Positions 24,333-34,175 of a stretch of 64,000 nucleotides of DNA are shown here, piece by piece. The stretch lies in the NCBI RefSeq assembly GCF_026712185.1, contig NZ_JAPPUX010000003.1:620001-684000 (forward strand), written 5' to 3'. The translations under genes and the position numbers were made by a program. The stretch's first letter is position 1, and each line of letters opens with the position of its first letter. Below the pieces are notes generated by a model. That model worked only from the letters and a program-made list of their open reading frames with translations, ran no database searches and had not been told where the DNA came from. The DNA comes from Nocardioides pini. GTDB lineage: Bacteria; Actinomycetota; Actinomycetes; Propionibacteriales; Nocardioidaceae.

Positions 24333-27300
24333 ATGACCTACCCGAAGGTCTCGCACACCGACGCCACCACCGTCGCCAGCAGCCCGCGCTTCCCGGAGAT
24401 CGAGGAGGCGGTGCTCGCCTACTGGGAGTCCGACGACACCTTCCGCGCGAGCGTCGAGCAGCGCGACGCCGGCGCCGACGGCGAGAACGAGTTCGTCTTC
24501 TACGACGGCCCGCCCTTCGCGAACGGCCTGCCGCACTACGGCCACCTGCTCACCGGCTACGTCAAGGACCTCATCCCGCGCTACCAGACCATGCGTGGCC
24601 ACCGGGTCGAGCGCCGGTTCGGCTGGGACACCCACGGCCTGCCCGCCGAGCTCGAGGCGATGCGCCTCAACGGCATCAAGACCACCGACGAGATCGTCGA
24701 GCTGGGCATCGAGAAGTTCAACGAGGCCTGCCGCCAGTCGGTCCTGAAGTACACCGGCGAGTGGCGCGACTACGTCACCCGCCAGGCGCGCTGGGTCGAC
24801 TTCGACAACGACTACCGCACGATGAACCCGGAGTTCATGGAGTCGGTCATCTGGGCCTTCAAGCAGCTGCACGACAAGGGCCTGGTCTACGAGGGCTTCC
24901 GCGTGCTGCCGTACTGCTGGCAGGACGAGACGCCGCTGTCCAACCACGAGCTGCGCATGGACGACGACGTCTACCAGATGCGCCAGGACCCGGCCGTCAC
25001 CGTCGGGTACGACGTCACGACCGAGGGCGTCTTCCAGGGCGTCAAGGTCCTCGTCTGGACGACGACGCCGTGGACCCTGCCCTCCAACCTCGCCGTCATG
25101 GTGGGCGAGGACATCGACTACGTCGTCGTCGAGTCCGACGGGCCGACCGGCAGCGCGGAGCGCTACCTGCTCGCCGAGGCCCGCCTGGCGTCGTACGCCC
25201 GCGAGCTCGGCGACGAGCCGACGGTCACCTGGCGCGGGACGGGTGCCGACCTCGTCGGCCTGGAGTACGCGCCGCCGTTCTCCTACTACGCGGGCCACGA
25301 GCGCGCGTTCCGCCTCGTGCCCGCCGAGTTCGTCACGACCACGGACGGCACCGGGCTGGTGCACACCGCCGGCGCCTTCGGTGAGGACGACAAGGTCGTC
25401 ACCGACCGCGAGGGCATCGAGGCGGTCATGCCCGTCGGCAAGGACGGGCGCTTCACGTTCCCGGTCACCGACTACGAGGGCATGCAGGTCTTCGACGCCA
25501 ACCTCCACATCATCGACCACCTCAAGGCCGCCACGAGGGGCGAGCCCGGCGGGTCGGTCACCCCCGGCACCGTCCTCGTGCGCCGTGAGACCTACGACCA
25601 CTCCTACCCGCACTGCTGGCGCTGCCGGCAGCCGCTGATCTACAAGGGCGTCTCGTCGTGGTTCGTCGAGGTGACCAAGGTCAAGGAGCGCCTCATGGCG
25701 CTCAACCAGGACATCCGCTGGGTGCCGGAGCACATCAAGGACGGCCAGTTCGGCAAGTGGCTGGAGAACGCCCGCGACTGGTCGATCACCCGCAACCGCT
25801 TCTGGGGCAGCCCGGTGCCGGTGTGGAAGTCCGACGACGAGCACTACCCCCGCGTCGACGTCTACGGCTCCTTCGAGGAGATCGAGCGCGACTTCGGCAC
25901 GCTGCCACGCGACGAGGACGGCAACCCCGACCTGCACCGGCCGTTCGTCGACGAGCTCACCCGGCCCAACCCCGACGACCCGACCGGTCGGTCGACCATG
26001 CGCCGCGTCACCGACGTCCTCGACGTGTGGTTCGACTCCGGCTCGATGTCCTTCGCGCAGGTGCACTACCCGTTCGAGAACAAGGACTGGTTCGACAACC
26101 ACTTCCCGGGCGACTTCATCGTCGAGTACATCGGCCAGACCCGCGGCTGGTTCTACACGATGCACGTCCTGGCGGGCGCGATCTTCGACCGGCCGGCGTT
26201 CTCGACGTGCCTCAGCCACGGCATCGTGCTGGGCAACGACGGCCAGAAGATGTCGAAGTCGCTGCGCAACTACCCCGATGTGCGCGAGGTCTTCGACCGC
26301 GACGGCGCCGACGCGATGCGCTGGTTCCTCATGTCGAGCCCGATCCTGCGCGGCGGCAACCTCGTCGTCACCGAGCAGGGCATCCGTGACTCGGTGCGGC
26401 AGGTGCTCATCCCGCTGTGGAACAGCTGGTCGTTCTTCAGCCTGTACGCCAACGCGGCGAAGGGCGGCGAGGGGTACGACGCCACGTGGCGCACCGACAG
26501 CGCTCACCCGATGGACCGCTACATCCTGGCCAAGCTGCGCGACTACGTCGCCGCGATGACCGACCAGCTCGACAACTACGAGGTCGCCGCGGCCTGTGAC
26601 TCGACCCGCGGCTTCCTCGACGTGCTGACGAACTGGTACATCCGGCGTTCCCGCGAGCGCTTCTGGGACGAGGACGCCGACGCATTCGACACCCTCCACA
26701 CGGTGCTCGAGGTCGTCTGCCGCGCCACGGCGCCGCTGATGCCGCTCACCACCGAGGAGGTCTGGCGCGGACTGACCGGCGAGCGCTCGGTCCACCTGAC
26801 CGACTGGCCGTCCGCCGACGAGCTGCCCTCGGACGAGTCCCTGGTCGCGTCGATGGACACCGTCCGCGACGTCTGCTCGGCAGGGTCCGCGCTGCGCAAG
26901 GCGGCCAACCTCCGCAACCGCCTCCCGCTCGCCCGGCTGACCGTCGTCACCGACGCCGACCTCGACGGGTTCGAGCAGCTGATCGCCGACGAGCTGAACC
27001 TCAAGGCCGTCGAGGTGCTCGCGGTGGACGCGCCCGAGGCGGCGTCGTACGGCGTCTCGCAGCGACTCACGGTCAACGCCCGCGCGGCCGGTCCGCGCCT
27101 GGGCAGGGACGTCCAGCTCGCCATCAAGGGATCGAAGTCCGGCGACTGGTCGGTCGCCGACGACGGCACCGTGACCGCCGGCGGGCTCGCGCTCGTCGAG
27201 GGGGAGTACGCCCTCGAGACGGTGGCCGGCTCCTCGGACGGCGACACCGCGATCGGCATGCTGCCGCGCGGCGGCTTCGTCGTCCTCGACACCGCCGTCA

Positions 27301-27533
27301 CGCCCGAGCTGGAGGCCGAGGGCACCGCCCGCGACCTCATCCGCGCGGTCCAGCAGGCCCGCAAGGACGCCGGGCTCCAGGTCAGCGACCGGATCAGCCT
27401 CACGATCTCGGGCCCGGACGCCACCCTGGCCGCGGCGCGGGCCCACGAGGCCCTGATCGCGGAGGAGACGCTGGCGACCGCGGTGTCGTACGCCGACGCG
27501 GCTGCCGTCGACGTGGAGGTCGCCCGGACCTGA
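24333..27533 (+). CDS. ileS: isoleucyl-tRNA synthetase
   Basis: 1066 residues, the actinobacterial/eukaryal-like IleRS length. Class I signatures: [17 protein letters not shown] (HxGH) near residue 55 and [10 protein letters not shown] (KMSKS) near residue 635. The editing domain lies between, including [15 protein letters not shown], and an anticodon-binding domain follows, without a clear C-terminal zinc finger. Earlier in-frame starts fall inside the T-box; ATG 24333 has AGGAG six bases upstream. Expression should respond to uncharged tRNA-Ile. Confidence 0.97.
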   Translation: MTYPKVSHTDATTVASSPRFPEIEEAVLAYWESDDTFRASVEQRDAGADGENEFVFYDGPPFANGLPHYGHLLTGYVKDLIPRYQTMRGHRVERRFGWDTHGLPAELEAMRLNGIKTTDEIVELGIEKFNEACRQSVLKYTGEWRDYVTRQARWVDFDNDYRTMNPEFMESVIWAFKQLHDKGLVYEGFRVLPYCWQDETPLSNHELRMDDDVYQMRQDPAVTVGYDVTTEGVFQGVKVLVWTTTPWTLPSNLAVMVGEDIDYVVVESDGPTGSAERYLLAEARLASYARELGDEPTVTWRGTGADLVGLEYAPPFSYYAGHERAFRLVPAEFVTTTDGTGLVHTAGAFGEDDKVVTDREGIEAVMPVGKDGRFTFPVTDYEGMQVFDANLHIIDHLKAATRGEPGGSVTPGTVLVRRETYDHSYPHCWRCRQPLIYKGVSSWFVEVTKVKERLMALNQDIRWVPEHIKDGQFGKWLENARDWSITRNRFWGSPVPVWKSDDEHYPRVDVYGSFEEIERDFGTLPRDEDGNPDLHRPFVDELTRPNPDDPTGRSTMRRVTDVLDVWFDSGSMSFAQVHYPFENKDWFDNHFPGDFIVEYIGQTRGWFYTMHVLAGAIFDRPAFSTCLSHGIVLGNDGQKMSKSLRNYPDVREVFDRDGADAMRWFLMSSPILRGGNLVVTEQGIRDSVRQVLIPLWNSWSFFSLYANAAKGGEGYDATWRTDSAHPMDRYILAKLRDYVAAMTDQLDNYEVAAACDSTRGFLDVLTNWYIRRSRERFWDEDADAFDTLHTVLEVVCRATAPLMPLTTEEVWRGLTGERSVHLTDWPSADELPSDESLVASMDTVRDVCSAGSALRKAANLRNRLPLARLTVVTDADLDGFEQLIADELNLKAVEVLAVDAPEAASYGVSQRLTVNARAAGPRLGRDVQLAIKGSKSGDWSVADDGTVTAGGLALVEGEYALETVAGSSDGDTAIGMLPRGGFVVLDTAVTPELEAEGTARDLIRAVQQARKDAGLQVSDRISLTISGPDATLAAARAHEALIAEETLATAVSYADAAAVDVEVART

Positions 27534-27566
27534 GCCCCGGGAGGGCGCGACTGGTTGAATCGAGCC

Positions 27567-28625
27567 ATGGCACACCTCGACCTGTCCGCCGACGTCGTCA
27601 CCCTGACCCAGCAGCTCGTCGACGTCTTCTCCGTGAGCCACCAGGAGCAGGAGATCGCCGACGCGGTCGAGGCGGCCCTGCAGGCCCTGCCGCACCTCAC
27701 CGTGACCCGGCGCGGCCACACGATCGTCGCGCGCACCGAGCTCGGCCTGGGGGAGCGGGTGGTGATCGCCGGACACCTCGACACCGTCCCGGTCAACGAC
27801 AACTGGCCCTCCCGCCTCGAGGACGGCGTGCTGCACGGGCTCGGCAGCTGCGACATGAAGGGCGGCGACGCGGTGATGCTCAAGCTCGCCGCCGACGTCG
27901 CCTCGCCCAACCGCGACCTCACCTTCATCTTCTACGAGGCCGAGGAGGTCGACTCGGTCCACAACGGCCTGCGCAAGCTGACCGAGAGCGACCCCGACCT
28001 CCTGCAGGCCGACTTCGCGATCCTCATGGAGCCGAGCAACGCCTCGATCGAGGCGGGCTGCCAGGGGACGATGCGCGTCGACGTGCGCACGACGGGCGAG
28101 CGCTCGCACAGCGCCCGCAGCTGGAAGGGCGTCAACGCCATCCACCTCGCCGCGCCCGTGCTCGCCCGGCTCAACGACTACGTCGCGCGCCGGCCGGAGA
28201 TCGACGGCCTGACCTTCCACGAGGGGCTCAACGCGACCGGCATCCGTGGCGGGGTCGCCGGCAACGTGATCCCCGACGAGTGCGTGGTCGAGGTCAACTT
28301 CCGGTTCGCCCCCGACCGCACCGAGGCCGACGCCGAGGCGTTCGTGCGCGACTTCTTCGAGGGCTACGACGTCACGGTGACCGACATGGCCGCCGGCGCC
28401 ATGCCCGGCCTCGACCGGCCCGCGGCCAAGGCGTTCGTCGAGGCGGTCGGCGGCGAGGCCGCGCCGAAGTTCGGCTGGACCGACGTCGCCCAGTTCACCA
28501 GGCTCGGCGTCCCCGCGGTGAACTTCGGCCCCGGCGACCCGATGTTCGCCCACAAGCAGGACGAGCACGTGCCGACCGAGCACGTCGAACGCTGCGAGCG
28601 GATCCTCAAGGAGTGGCTGGCATGA
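27567..28625 (+). CDS. dapE: succinyl-diaminopimelate desuccinylase
   Basis: 352 residues, M20 family. Motifs: IAGHLDTVPVNDNWP (first metal His/Asp), LGSCDMKGGDAVML (bridging Asp), IFYEAEEVDSVHNGL (catalytic/metal Glu-Glu), ILMEPSNASIEAGCQG and a C-terminal FGPGDPMFAHKQDEHVP (metal His). It releases succinate to give LL-DAP. The ATG has TTGAAT six bases upstream; an alternative TTG at 27555 is within that hexamer. It overlaps the next gene by 4 bp (ATGA). Confidence 0.94.
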   Translation: MAHLDLSADVVTLTQQLVDVFSVSHQEQEIADAVEAALQALPHLTVTRRGHTIVARTELGLGERVVIAGHLDTVPVNDNWPSRLEDGVLHGLGSCDMKGGDAVMLKLAADVASPNRDLTFIFYEAEEVDSVHNGLRKLTESDPDLLQADFAILMEPSNASIEAGCQGTMRVDVRTTGERSHSARSWKGVNAIHLAAPVLARLNDYVARRPEIDGLTFHEGLNATGIRGGVAGNVIPDECVVEVNFRFAPDRTEADAEAFVRDFFEGYDVTVTDMAAGAMPGLDRPAAKAFVEAVGGEAAPKFGWTDVAQFTRLGVPAVNFGPGDPMFAHKQDEHVPTEHVERCERILKEWLA

Positions 28626-29404
28626 ACACCCGACGCACCGACCGGCACGCCGACCGCGTGGCCGGCCCCGTCATCGAGCGCCGCGGCCAGGTCCACGAGG
28701 GCAGCACGACCGACCAGCGCCTGCTCGACTCCAGGGGCGCCACCGACTGGGTGCACACCGACCCGTGGCGGGTCCTGCGGATCCAGGCGGAGTTCGTCGA
28801 GGGCTTCGGCGCGCTCGCCGAGACCGGTCCCGCGATCGCGGTCTTCGGCTCCGCGCGGACCCCGGTCGACCACCCCTTCTACGCGATCGGCGAGGAGGTC
28901 GGCCGCAAGCTGGTCGAGGCCGGCTTCGCCGTCATCACCGGCGGCGGGCCCGGCGCGATGGAGGCGGCCAACAAGGGGGCCTGTGAGGCCGGCGGTGCGA
29001 GCGTCGGCCTCGGCATCGAGCTGCCCTTCGAGTCCGGCCTCAACCAGTGGGTCGACAAGGGCATCAACTTCCGTTACTTCTTTGCCCGCAAGACGATGTT
29101 CGTGAAGTACTCCCAGGGCTTCGTCGTGCTGCCCGGCGGGCTCGGCACCCTCGACGAGCTCTTCGAGGCGCTGACGCTGGTGCAGACGCGCAAGGTCACG
29201 TCGTTCCCCATCGTGCTCATCGGCACGTCCTACTGGTCGGGGCTGTTCGACTGGCTGCGGGAGACCGTGCTGGCCGAGGGCAAGATCAACGTCGCCGACC
29301 TCGACATGATGGTGCTGACCGACGACGTCGACGAGGCGGTGTCGTTGATGGTGGCCGCCCGCGAGGACCGCTGGCCCACGCCCGAGGCGGAGCGACCCGA
29401 GTGA
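28622..29404 (+). CDS. TIGR00730 family Rossmann-fold protein (LOG-like)
   Basis: 260 residues. VFGSARTPVDHPFYAIGEEVGRKLVEAGFAVITGGGPGAMEAANKGACEAGG and FFARKTMFVKYSQGFVVLPGGLGTLDELFEALTLVQT contain the PGGxGTxxE phosphate-binding motif of LOG-type nucleotide phosphohydrolases. Family members release cytokinins or act on other nucleotide 5'-phosphates. Overlaps dapE by 4 bp and the DivIVA-like gene by 1 bp, forming a dapE-LOG-divIVA cluster also seen in other actinomycetes from general knowledge. Confidence 0.92.
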   Translation: MNTRRTDRHADRVAGPVIERRGQVHEGSTTDQRLLDSRGATDWVHTDPWRVLRIQAEFVEGFGALAETGPAIAVFGSARTPVDHPFYAIGEEVGRKLVEAGFAVITGGGPGAMEAANKGACEAGGASVGLGIELPFESGLNQWVDKGINFRYFFARKTMFVKYSQGFVVLPGGLGTLDELFEALTLVQTRKVTSFPIVLIGTSYWSGLFDWLRETVLAEGKINVADLDMMVLTDDVDEAVSLMVAAREDRWPTPEAERPE

Positions 29405-29748
29405 TGATGTGGTTCTTCGCGGTCCTCGTCGTCCTCGTGCTCGGCGGCGTCGCGATGGTGGCATCGGGCCGCGGCGGCTCGATGCCCCCGGCGTACGACG
29501 ACCGCCCGGACCTCGCGCTCCCCGACGACCGGCCGATCGCGGCGCAGGACCTGCGTCGGGTGCGCTTCCCGCTCGCGTTCCGCGGCTACCGGATGTCCGA
29601 CGTGGACGCCCTGCTCGCCCGGCTGGCGACCGAGCTCGACGACGAGCTCGAGGACGAGCGCAGGGACGAGCGCGAGGGGGAGCGCAGCGACGAGCCGGGG
29701 CCCGGTCCCGACGGTCCGGCGTCGTCTGGCGAGCCGCCACGCCTCTAG
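29404..29748 (+). CDS. DivIVA-domain small membrane protein
   Basis: 114 residues: N-terminal membrane helix (MMWFFAVLVVLVLGGVAMVAS), a linker, then RVRFPLAFRGYRMSDVDALLARLATEL, the N-terminal curvature-sensing segment of DivIVA/Wag31, and a charged Glu/Arg tail. Membrane-anchored short DivIVA-like proteins may connect to cell-wall growth, though this one lacks the long coiled coil. It starts ATGATG overlapping the upstream stop. Confidence 0.85.
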   Translation: MMWFFAVLVVLVLGGVAMVASGRGGSMPPAYDDRPDLALPDDRPIAAQDLRRVRFPLAFRGYRMSDVDALLARLATELDDELEDERRDEREGERSDEPGPGPDGPASSGEPPRL

Positions 29749-29764
29749 GGCAGACTGCCGCGTC

Positions 29765-30187
29765 ATGTCGTTCACGATCGTCGTCTGGATCCTCACGGCC
29801 CTCGCGGCCGTGGCGATCGTGCTGACCAGGCTGCGGCTCCGCAACGATGCCGCTGCCGGTCGCCTCTCCATCAGCAGCCGCGTGCCCCTCACGCACTTCG
29901 TCGCCGGCACGGTCGCCCTCGTGCTGTGGCTGGGGGTGCTGCTCGCGCCGGAGGACTCCGTGCTCGGCGGACCGCTCGTCGGCATCGTCGCGATCGCCTG
30001 CTGGTGGCTCACCGCCGTGTGCGGTCTGCTCATCCTGGCGCGCTGGCTGCCCACCAAGGGGCGTCACGCGCCCGAGGCCGCCGGCGACTCGTGGAGCGAC
30101 GGGCCGGGCCTGTCCCTGCTGGCCCACCTCGGCATGGTGGTCGGCGTGCTGGTCTTCACCTACGCCTACCTCACCGCGGCCGTGTGA
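29765..30187 (+). CDS. four-helix membrane protein of unknown function
   Basis: 140 residues with four hydrophobic segments (FTIVVWILTALAAVAIVLTRL, LTHFVAGTVALVLWLGVLL, LVGIVAIACWWLTAVCGLLILARWL, LSLLAHLGMVVGVLVFTYAYL). No family recognised. CAGACT lies eight bases before the ATG. The stop overlaps the start of the M14 peptidase gene by one base (TGATG), so the two are coupled. Confidence 0.75.
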   Translation: MSFTIVVWILTALAAVAIVLTRLRLRNDAAAGRLSISSRVPLTHFVAGTVALVLWLGVLLAPEDSVLGGPLVGIVAIACWWLTAVCGLLILARWLPTKGRHAPEAAGDSWSDGPGLSLLAHLGMVVGVLVFTYAYLTAAV

Positions 30188-30969
30188 TGCGTGCGCCGCG
30201 CACCCGGTCGGCGTACGCCGCTGTGCTGACGACGGCGGCGCTGGCGGTCGCGGGCCTCGCCCAGCCGGTGGCTGCACCCGCCGTCGCCGCCGCAGCCGAG
30301 GGCCCCGGCGAGCGCCCGGCGGTGGTCGAGGTCCGCACGATCGGCCACTCGGTCCAGGGACGGCCGATCCGGGCGTGGCGCCTCGGGGAGCCGGGCAGGC
30401 GCCGCATCGTGCTGGTGTCGACGATGCACGGCAACGAGCCGCACACCCGCCGGATCCTCGAGACCCTGCGCGACGGGCGACCGGTGCGCGGCGTCGACCT
30501 GTGGGTGCTGCCGACCTACAACCCCGACGGGCTCGCCCGCGGGACCCGCCGCAACGCCCGTGGCGTCGACCTCAACCGCAACTTCCCCCACCTGTGGAAG
30601 GACCTCGACGGGAGCTACGAGTCCGGTCCCCGCCCGGCGAGCGAGCCGGAGACGCGTGCGGTGATGTCGTTCCTCGAGGAGGTCGACCCGCGCCGGGTGA
30701 TCAGCTTCCACCAGCCGCTGCACGGCGTCGACACGGACACCAAGGACCCGGGCTTCGCGCGTCGCCTGGCGCGGGCCCTGCGGCTCCCGCGCACCACCCT
30801 CGACTGCGGCGGGTTGTGCCACGGCACCATGACGATGTGGTTCAACCACCGCTTCCGGGGCTCGGCCCTCACCGTCGAGTACGGCAGCCGGCCCTCGCGG
30901 CACCGGATGGGCGTCCAGGCCCCCCGGCAGCTGCTGGGCGTGATCGGCGCGCACCGCACGCGCGGCTGA
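30187..30969 (+). CDS. secreted M14 zinc carboxypeptidase
   Basis: 260 residues with an N-terminal signal (VLTTAALAVAGLAQPVAAPAVAAAA). Zinc ligands are visible in VSTMHGNEPHTRRIL (HxxE) and ISFHQPLHGVDTD (third His). ARGVDLNRNFPHLW is the substrate-binding NRNF motif, and TVEYGSR near the C-terminus holds the catalytic Glu region. M14 enzymes of this size cleave C-terminal residues, often from peptidoglycan peptides (MpaA-like). Translationally coupled to the membrane protein before it. Confidence 0.9.
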   Translation: MRAPRTRSAYAAVLTTAALAVAGLAQPVAAPAVAAAAEGPGERPAVVEVRTIGHSVQGRPIRAWRLGEPGRRRIVLVSTMHGNEPHTRRILETLRDGRPVRGVDLWVLPTYNPDGLARGTRRNARGVDLNRNFPHLWKDLDGSYESGPRPASEPETRAVMSFLEEVDPRRVISFHQPLHGVDTDTKDPGFARRLARALRLPRTTLDCGGLCHGTMTMWFNHRFRGSALTVEYGSRPSRHRMGVQAPRQLLGVIGAHRTRG

Positions 30970-30985
30970 CCGCCGGGCGCCCCGC

Positions 30986-31786
30986 TCAGCGGCCGTGGAA
31001 GACCGGCTGCTCCTTGGCCATGAACGCGTCGACCGCGGCGAGGTGGTCCTCGGTGCCGCCGGTCAGCGCCATCTTGTCGGCCTCGAAGGCCAGCGACTCC
31101 TCCAGCGGGTGCGCAGCGGCGTACGCCACCGCCTGCCGGATCGAGCCGAACGCGACGGTCGGGCCCGACGCGAGCCGGGCGGCGAGCTCGCCGACCACCT
31201 GCGGGAGCTCCTCGGCGGTGACGACCTGCGTGGCCAGCCCCAGCTCGAGGGCCTCCTGGGCGGAGACCGTGCGCGGGAAGTAGAGCAGCTCCATCGCCTT
31301 GGCGCGGCCCACGAGGCGCGGCAGGGTCCAGCTCGACCCGGTGTCGCACGACAGCGCCACACCGGCGAAGGAGGTGTTGAAGCCGGCGGAGTCGACGACG
31401 ACGCGGAAGTCGGCGGCGAAGGCGAGGCTGGCACCGGCGCCCGCCGCGACGCCGTTGACCGCCGCGACGACGGGCTTGGGCATCGTTGCCAGTGCCAGCA
31501 CGATCGGGTTGTAGTGCTGCTCGACGGTGTCCGACAGCGGGACGTCCGCCTCGCCCTTCAGTCCGGCGAGGTGCTCCTTGAGGTCCTGGCCGACGCAGAA
31601 GGCGCGGCCGCTGCCGGTGAGCACGACGCACCGCACCTCGGGGTCCCCGGCGACCCGGTGGACGGTGTCGCGCAGCAGGTCCTTGGTGGCGACGTCGAGG
31701 CCGTTCATCGCCTCGGGGCGGTTGAGCGTGATCGTCGCGACGCCGTCCTCGACGTTCAGCAGGACGGGGGGCTGGGAGGTCGTCAT
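30986..31786 (-). CDS. enoyl-CoA hydratase/isomerase family protein
   Basis: 266 residues, crotonase fold: ATITLNRPEAMNGLD, AFCVGQDLKEHL, VAAVNGVAAGAGASLAFAADFRVV (oxyanion hole) and FNTSFAGVALSCDTGSSWTLPRLVG, where the usual second catalytic Glu position is occupied by Asp/Thr, suggesting isomerase or PaaG-like chemistry rather than classical hydration. CAGACT lies six bases before the ATG at 31786, supporting this start over 31810. Divergent from the DUF3117 gene. Confidence 0.88.
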   Translation of the reverse strand: MTTSQPPVLLNVEDGVATITLNRPEAMNGLDVATKDLLRDTVHRVAGDPEVRCVVLTGSGRAFCVGQDLKEHLAGLKGEADVPLSDTVEQHYNPIVLALATMPKPVVAAVNGVAAGAGASLAFAADFRVVVDSAGFNTSFAGVALSCDTGSSWTLPRLVGRAKAMELLYFPRTVSAQEALELGLATQVVTAEELPQVVGELAARLASGPTVAFGSIRQAVAYAAAHPLEESLAFEADKMALTGGTEDHLAAVDAFMAKEQPVFHGR

Positions 31787-31963
31787 GGCCGCAGTCTGCC
31801 TGACCGACATCGTGTGTTTGCGCCCTGTGGTGCCGATCACGCACGTCATGGGGGATAATGACGTCGTACGACGCCGATCGAGGTGGCCGAAAGACACTGA
31901 GCCGCCTCGATTCGCATGTGAAGAGCCACATCCAGTGATGGCTGAACAGGAAGAGGTGCGCCG

Positions 31964-32131
31964 ATGGCCGCCATGAAGCCCCGCACGGGCGACGGACCGC
32001 TCGAGGTCACGAAGGAAGGCCGCGGCATCGTCATGCGCGTCCCGCTCGAGGGCGGTGGACGGCTGGTGGTGGAGCTCAACGCCGAGGAGGCCTCGGCTCT
32101 CGGTGACGCCCTCAAGGACGTCGTCGGCTGA
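31964..32131 (+). CDS. DUF3117 small protein (55 aa)
   Basis: 55 residues, beginning MAAMKPRTGDGPLEVTKEGR and continuing IVMRVPLEGGGRLVVELNAEEA.ALGDALKDVVG. This matches, by memory, the highly conserved actinobacterial DUF3117 family; function unknown. AGGAAGAGG ends seven bases before the ATG, a strong leadered translation signal. The 177-bp upstream region shared with the enoyl-CoA hydratase gene holds GATAAT (31854-31859), a good -10. It ends just before pepA and may be co-transcribed with it. Confidence 0.9.
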   Translation: MAAMKPRTGDGPLEVTKEGRGIVMRVPLEGGGRLVVELNAEEASALGDALKDVVG

Positions 32132-32133
32132 TC

Positions 32134-33681
32134 GTGCCCAGCACCGCACTGCCTCCCCAGGTCTCGCCGCCCGAGTTCGCCCTGAGCCCAGCGCTGCCCC
32201 ACCAGATCGGGGGCGCGGAGGTCTGGGCGTTCCCGGTCCTCCCCGACGAGGACGGGCCGCTCCTCGGACCGGGCGCCGACGAGGCCGGTGACGCCCTGGG
32301 GGTCGACCTGCTCGCCGCGCTCGAGGTGTCGCGAGCCACCGGTCGCACCGGCGAGGTGACGACGGTCCCGGTCTCCGGCCGGGTCGACACCGAGCCCGAC
32401 GGGTCCGGCGGGCCCGGCCTCGTGCTGCTCGTCGGGGTGGGCGAGGCGACCGCGACCGACTTCCGCCGGGCCGGGGCCGCTCTCGCCCGCGCCACCAAGG
32501 ACCGCGGCAGCGTCGTGACCTCGCTCGCGTCGATCGCGCCCGACGAGGGACTCGGTGCCTTCGTCATCGGGGCGATGCTCGGGTCGTTCGCCTTCCACTG
32601 GCGCTCCACCGGCCCCAAGGAGCGTCCGGTCGCGCGGATCGTGCTCGCCGGCGTGGACGACGACGGCGCCGACGACGAGCTCGCCCGGGCGATCGCGCTG
32701 GGCGGCGCCGGCTGGCGCTCCCGCACCCTCGCGACCGTCCCCGCCAACCTGAAGACGCCGGCCTGGCTGGCCGAGCAGGCCGTCGAGGTCGGCGAGGCGG
32801 CCGGCCTGGACGTCCAGGTCTGGGACGACGCGCGGCTGGAGGCCGAGGGCTTCGGCGGCATCCGCGCCGTCGGCGGCGGCTCGGTCAACGAGCCTCGGCT
32901 CATCCGCATGGACTACACCCCGCGCGGGGCCACCAAGCGCATGCCCACGGTGGTGATCGTCGGCAAGGGCATCACCTTCGACACCGGCGGTCTCGACATC
33001 AAGCCCAGCGAGGGCATGCTGACGATGAAGCGCGACATGAGCGGCGGCGGCGCCGTCATCGCGACGATGGCCGCGCTCCGCGACGTCGACTGCCCGGTCC
33101 GCGTGGTCGGCCTGGTGCCGGCCGCGGAGAACGCCGTCAGCGGCTCCGCCATGCGACCCGGCGACGTCATCACGCACTTCGGGGGCCGCACCTCCGAGGT
33201 CAACAACACCGACGCCGAGGGCCGCCTCGTCCTGGCCGACGCGATGGCGTACGCCGTCAGCGAGATCGCCCCGGCCGCCCTCGTCGACATCGCCACCCTC
33301 ACCGGTGCGATGAAGGTGTCGCTCGGCCAGTGGACCGGCGGCTACTTCGCCAACCACGACGGTCTCGCCGACCAGGTGAAGGCAGCCGCGGCCGCGTCGG
33401 GCGAGAGTGCCTGGCGGATGCCGCTGGTCGCGGACTACGAGGAGAAGGTCGCCTCCGGCATCGCCGACGGCGACAACGCCGCGGGCGGGGCGGGCGCCAT
33501 CACGGCGGCGCTGTTCCTCCAGCACTTCGCCGGCGACGTGCCCTGGGCGCACATCGACTTCGCCTCCGCCGCCGAGTCCCCGACCGACCGCTTCGAGTGG
33601 ACCGCGGGCCCCAGCGGCTGGGGCCCGCGCCTCCTGCTGACCTGGCTCGGCTCCGACGACCCGCTGGCCGGGATCGTCTGA
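32134..33681 (+). CDS. pepA: leucyl aminopeptidase (M17)
   Basis: 515 residues. The C-terminal catalytic domain has VGKGITFDTGGLDIKPSEGMLTMKRDMSGG (metal Lys/Asp), NTDAEGRLVLADAMAY (metal Asp/Glu, NTDAEGR signature) and LTGAMKVSLG. The N-terminal macro-like domain is present. It removes N-terminal residues from peptides in the cytoplasm as a hexamer with two metals. GTG start two bases after the DUF3117 stop. Its stop overlaps the next ATG. Confidence 0.96.
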   Translation: MPSTALPPQVSPPEFALSPALPHQIGGAEVWAFPVLPDEDGPLLGPGADEAGDALGVDLLAALEVSRATGRTGEVTTVPVSGRVDTEPDGSGGPGLVLLVGVGEATATDFRRAGAALARATKDRGSVVTSLASIAPDEGLGAFVIGAMLGSFAFHWRSTGPKERPVARIVLAGVDDDGADDELARAIALGGAGWRSRTLATVPANLKTPAWLAEQAVEVGEAAGLDVQVWDDARLEAEGFGGIRAVGGGSVNEPRLIRMDYTPRGATKRMPTVVIVGKGITFDTGGLDIKPSEGMLTMKRDMSGGGAVIATMAALRDVDCPVRVVGLVPAAENAVSGSAMRPGDVITHFGGRTSEVNNTDAEGRLVLADAMAYAVSEIAPAALVDIATLTGAMKVSLGQWTGGYFANHDGLADQVKAAAAASGESAWRMPLVADYEEKVASGIADGDNAAGGAGAITAALFLQHFAGDVPWAHIDFASAAESPTDRFEWTAGPSGWGPRLLLTWLGSDDPLAGIV

Positions 33682-34019
33682 TGCTCGGGCTGACCGTCCG
33701 CTGGTCCCTCGCCGACGCGCCCGAGGGCGTCGAGGAGCAGCTGGCGGCCTACGTCGCCGAGACGTCCCACGCCCGGTTCACCGGCATGGCCGGGCTGCGC
33801 TTCAAGACCTGGCGCCAGGTGCCGGGGGAGTGGTTCGAGGGCTGCTACGTCTTCGCCACCAGCGAGGCGCGCGAGGACTTCCAGCGCACCTTCACCCAGG
33901 ACGCCCCCGACGCCCCGGGGTCCCGGATCATCGGCAGCCCGCCGATCCTCATCGAGGCCTGCGACATCGTGGCCGTCGCCGAGGGCTGGGACGGGTTCGA
34001 GGCCTCGCCACGGTGCTGA
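33681..34019 (+). CDS. small YdhR-like monooxygenase-fold protein
   Basis: 112 residues: LTVRWSLADAPEGVEEQLAAYVAETSHARFTGMAGLRFKTWRQVPGEWFEGCYVFATSEAREDFQRTF. The pattern (strand, helix, LRFKTWR, GxYVFxTxEAREDF) resembles YdhR-type dimeric alpha-beta proteins annotated as putative mono-oxygenases. No activity can be inferred. Overlaps the pepA stop by one base (TGATG). Confidence 0.75.
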   Translation: MLGLTVRWSLADAPEGVEEQLAAYVAETSHARFTGMAGLRFKTWRQVPGEWFEGCYVFATSEAREDFQRTFTQDAPDAPGSRIIGSPPILIEACDIVAVAEGWDGFEASPRC

Positions 34020-34155
34020 TGGCGCTCGCGCGTCAGTCCTGACGACGTCGGGCGCCGAGCGCGGTGGCTGAGGCCCCGGTGCCGGCTGCTGCGTCATGCG
34101 AACCCGCACCCATACGTACGCCTTCGTATGACGTCCGCCGTGGGCCGAGCAGGTC

Positions 34156-34172
34156 AGCGAGCGGAGCGAGCG
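34156..34172. repeat. AGCGAGCGGAGCGAGCG dispersed repeat, copy 1
   Basis: A 17-nt motif, identical at 42948-42964, located in the 156-bp gap between convergent genes 33681-34019 and 34176-34838. The same gap contains CATACG/CGTATG arms (34111-34130), a weak hairpin. The motif is a common actinobacterial intergenic sequence by general knowledge; role unknown. Confidence 0.6.
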
Positions 34173-34175
34173 CCA

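Noticed and set aside
24294-28583. Minus-strand open frame of 1429 codons opposite ileS and dapE
   Set aside because: It is antisense to two certain genes, and its translation is Arg/Val/Asp/His-rich without any domain. Long antisense frames are expected at this GC content.
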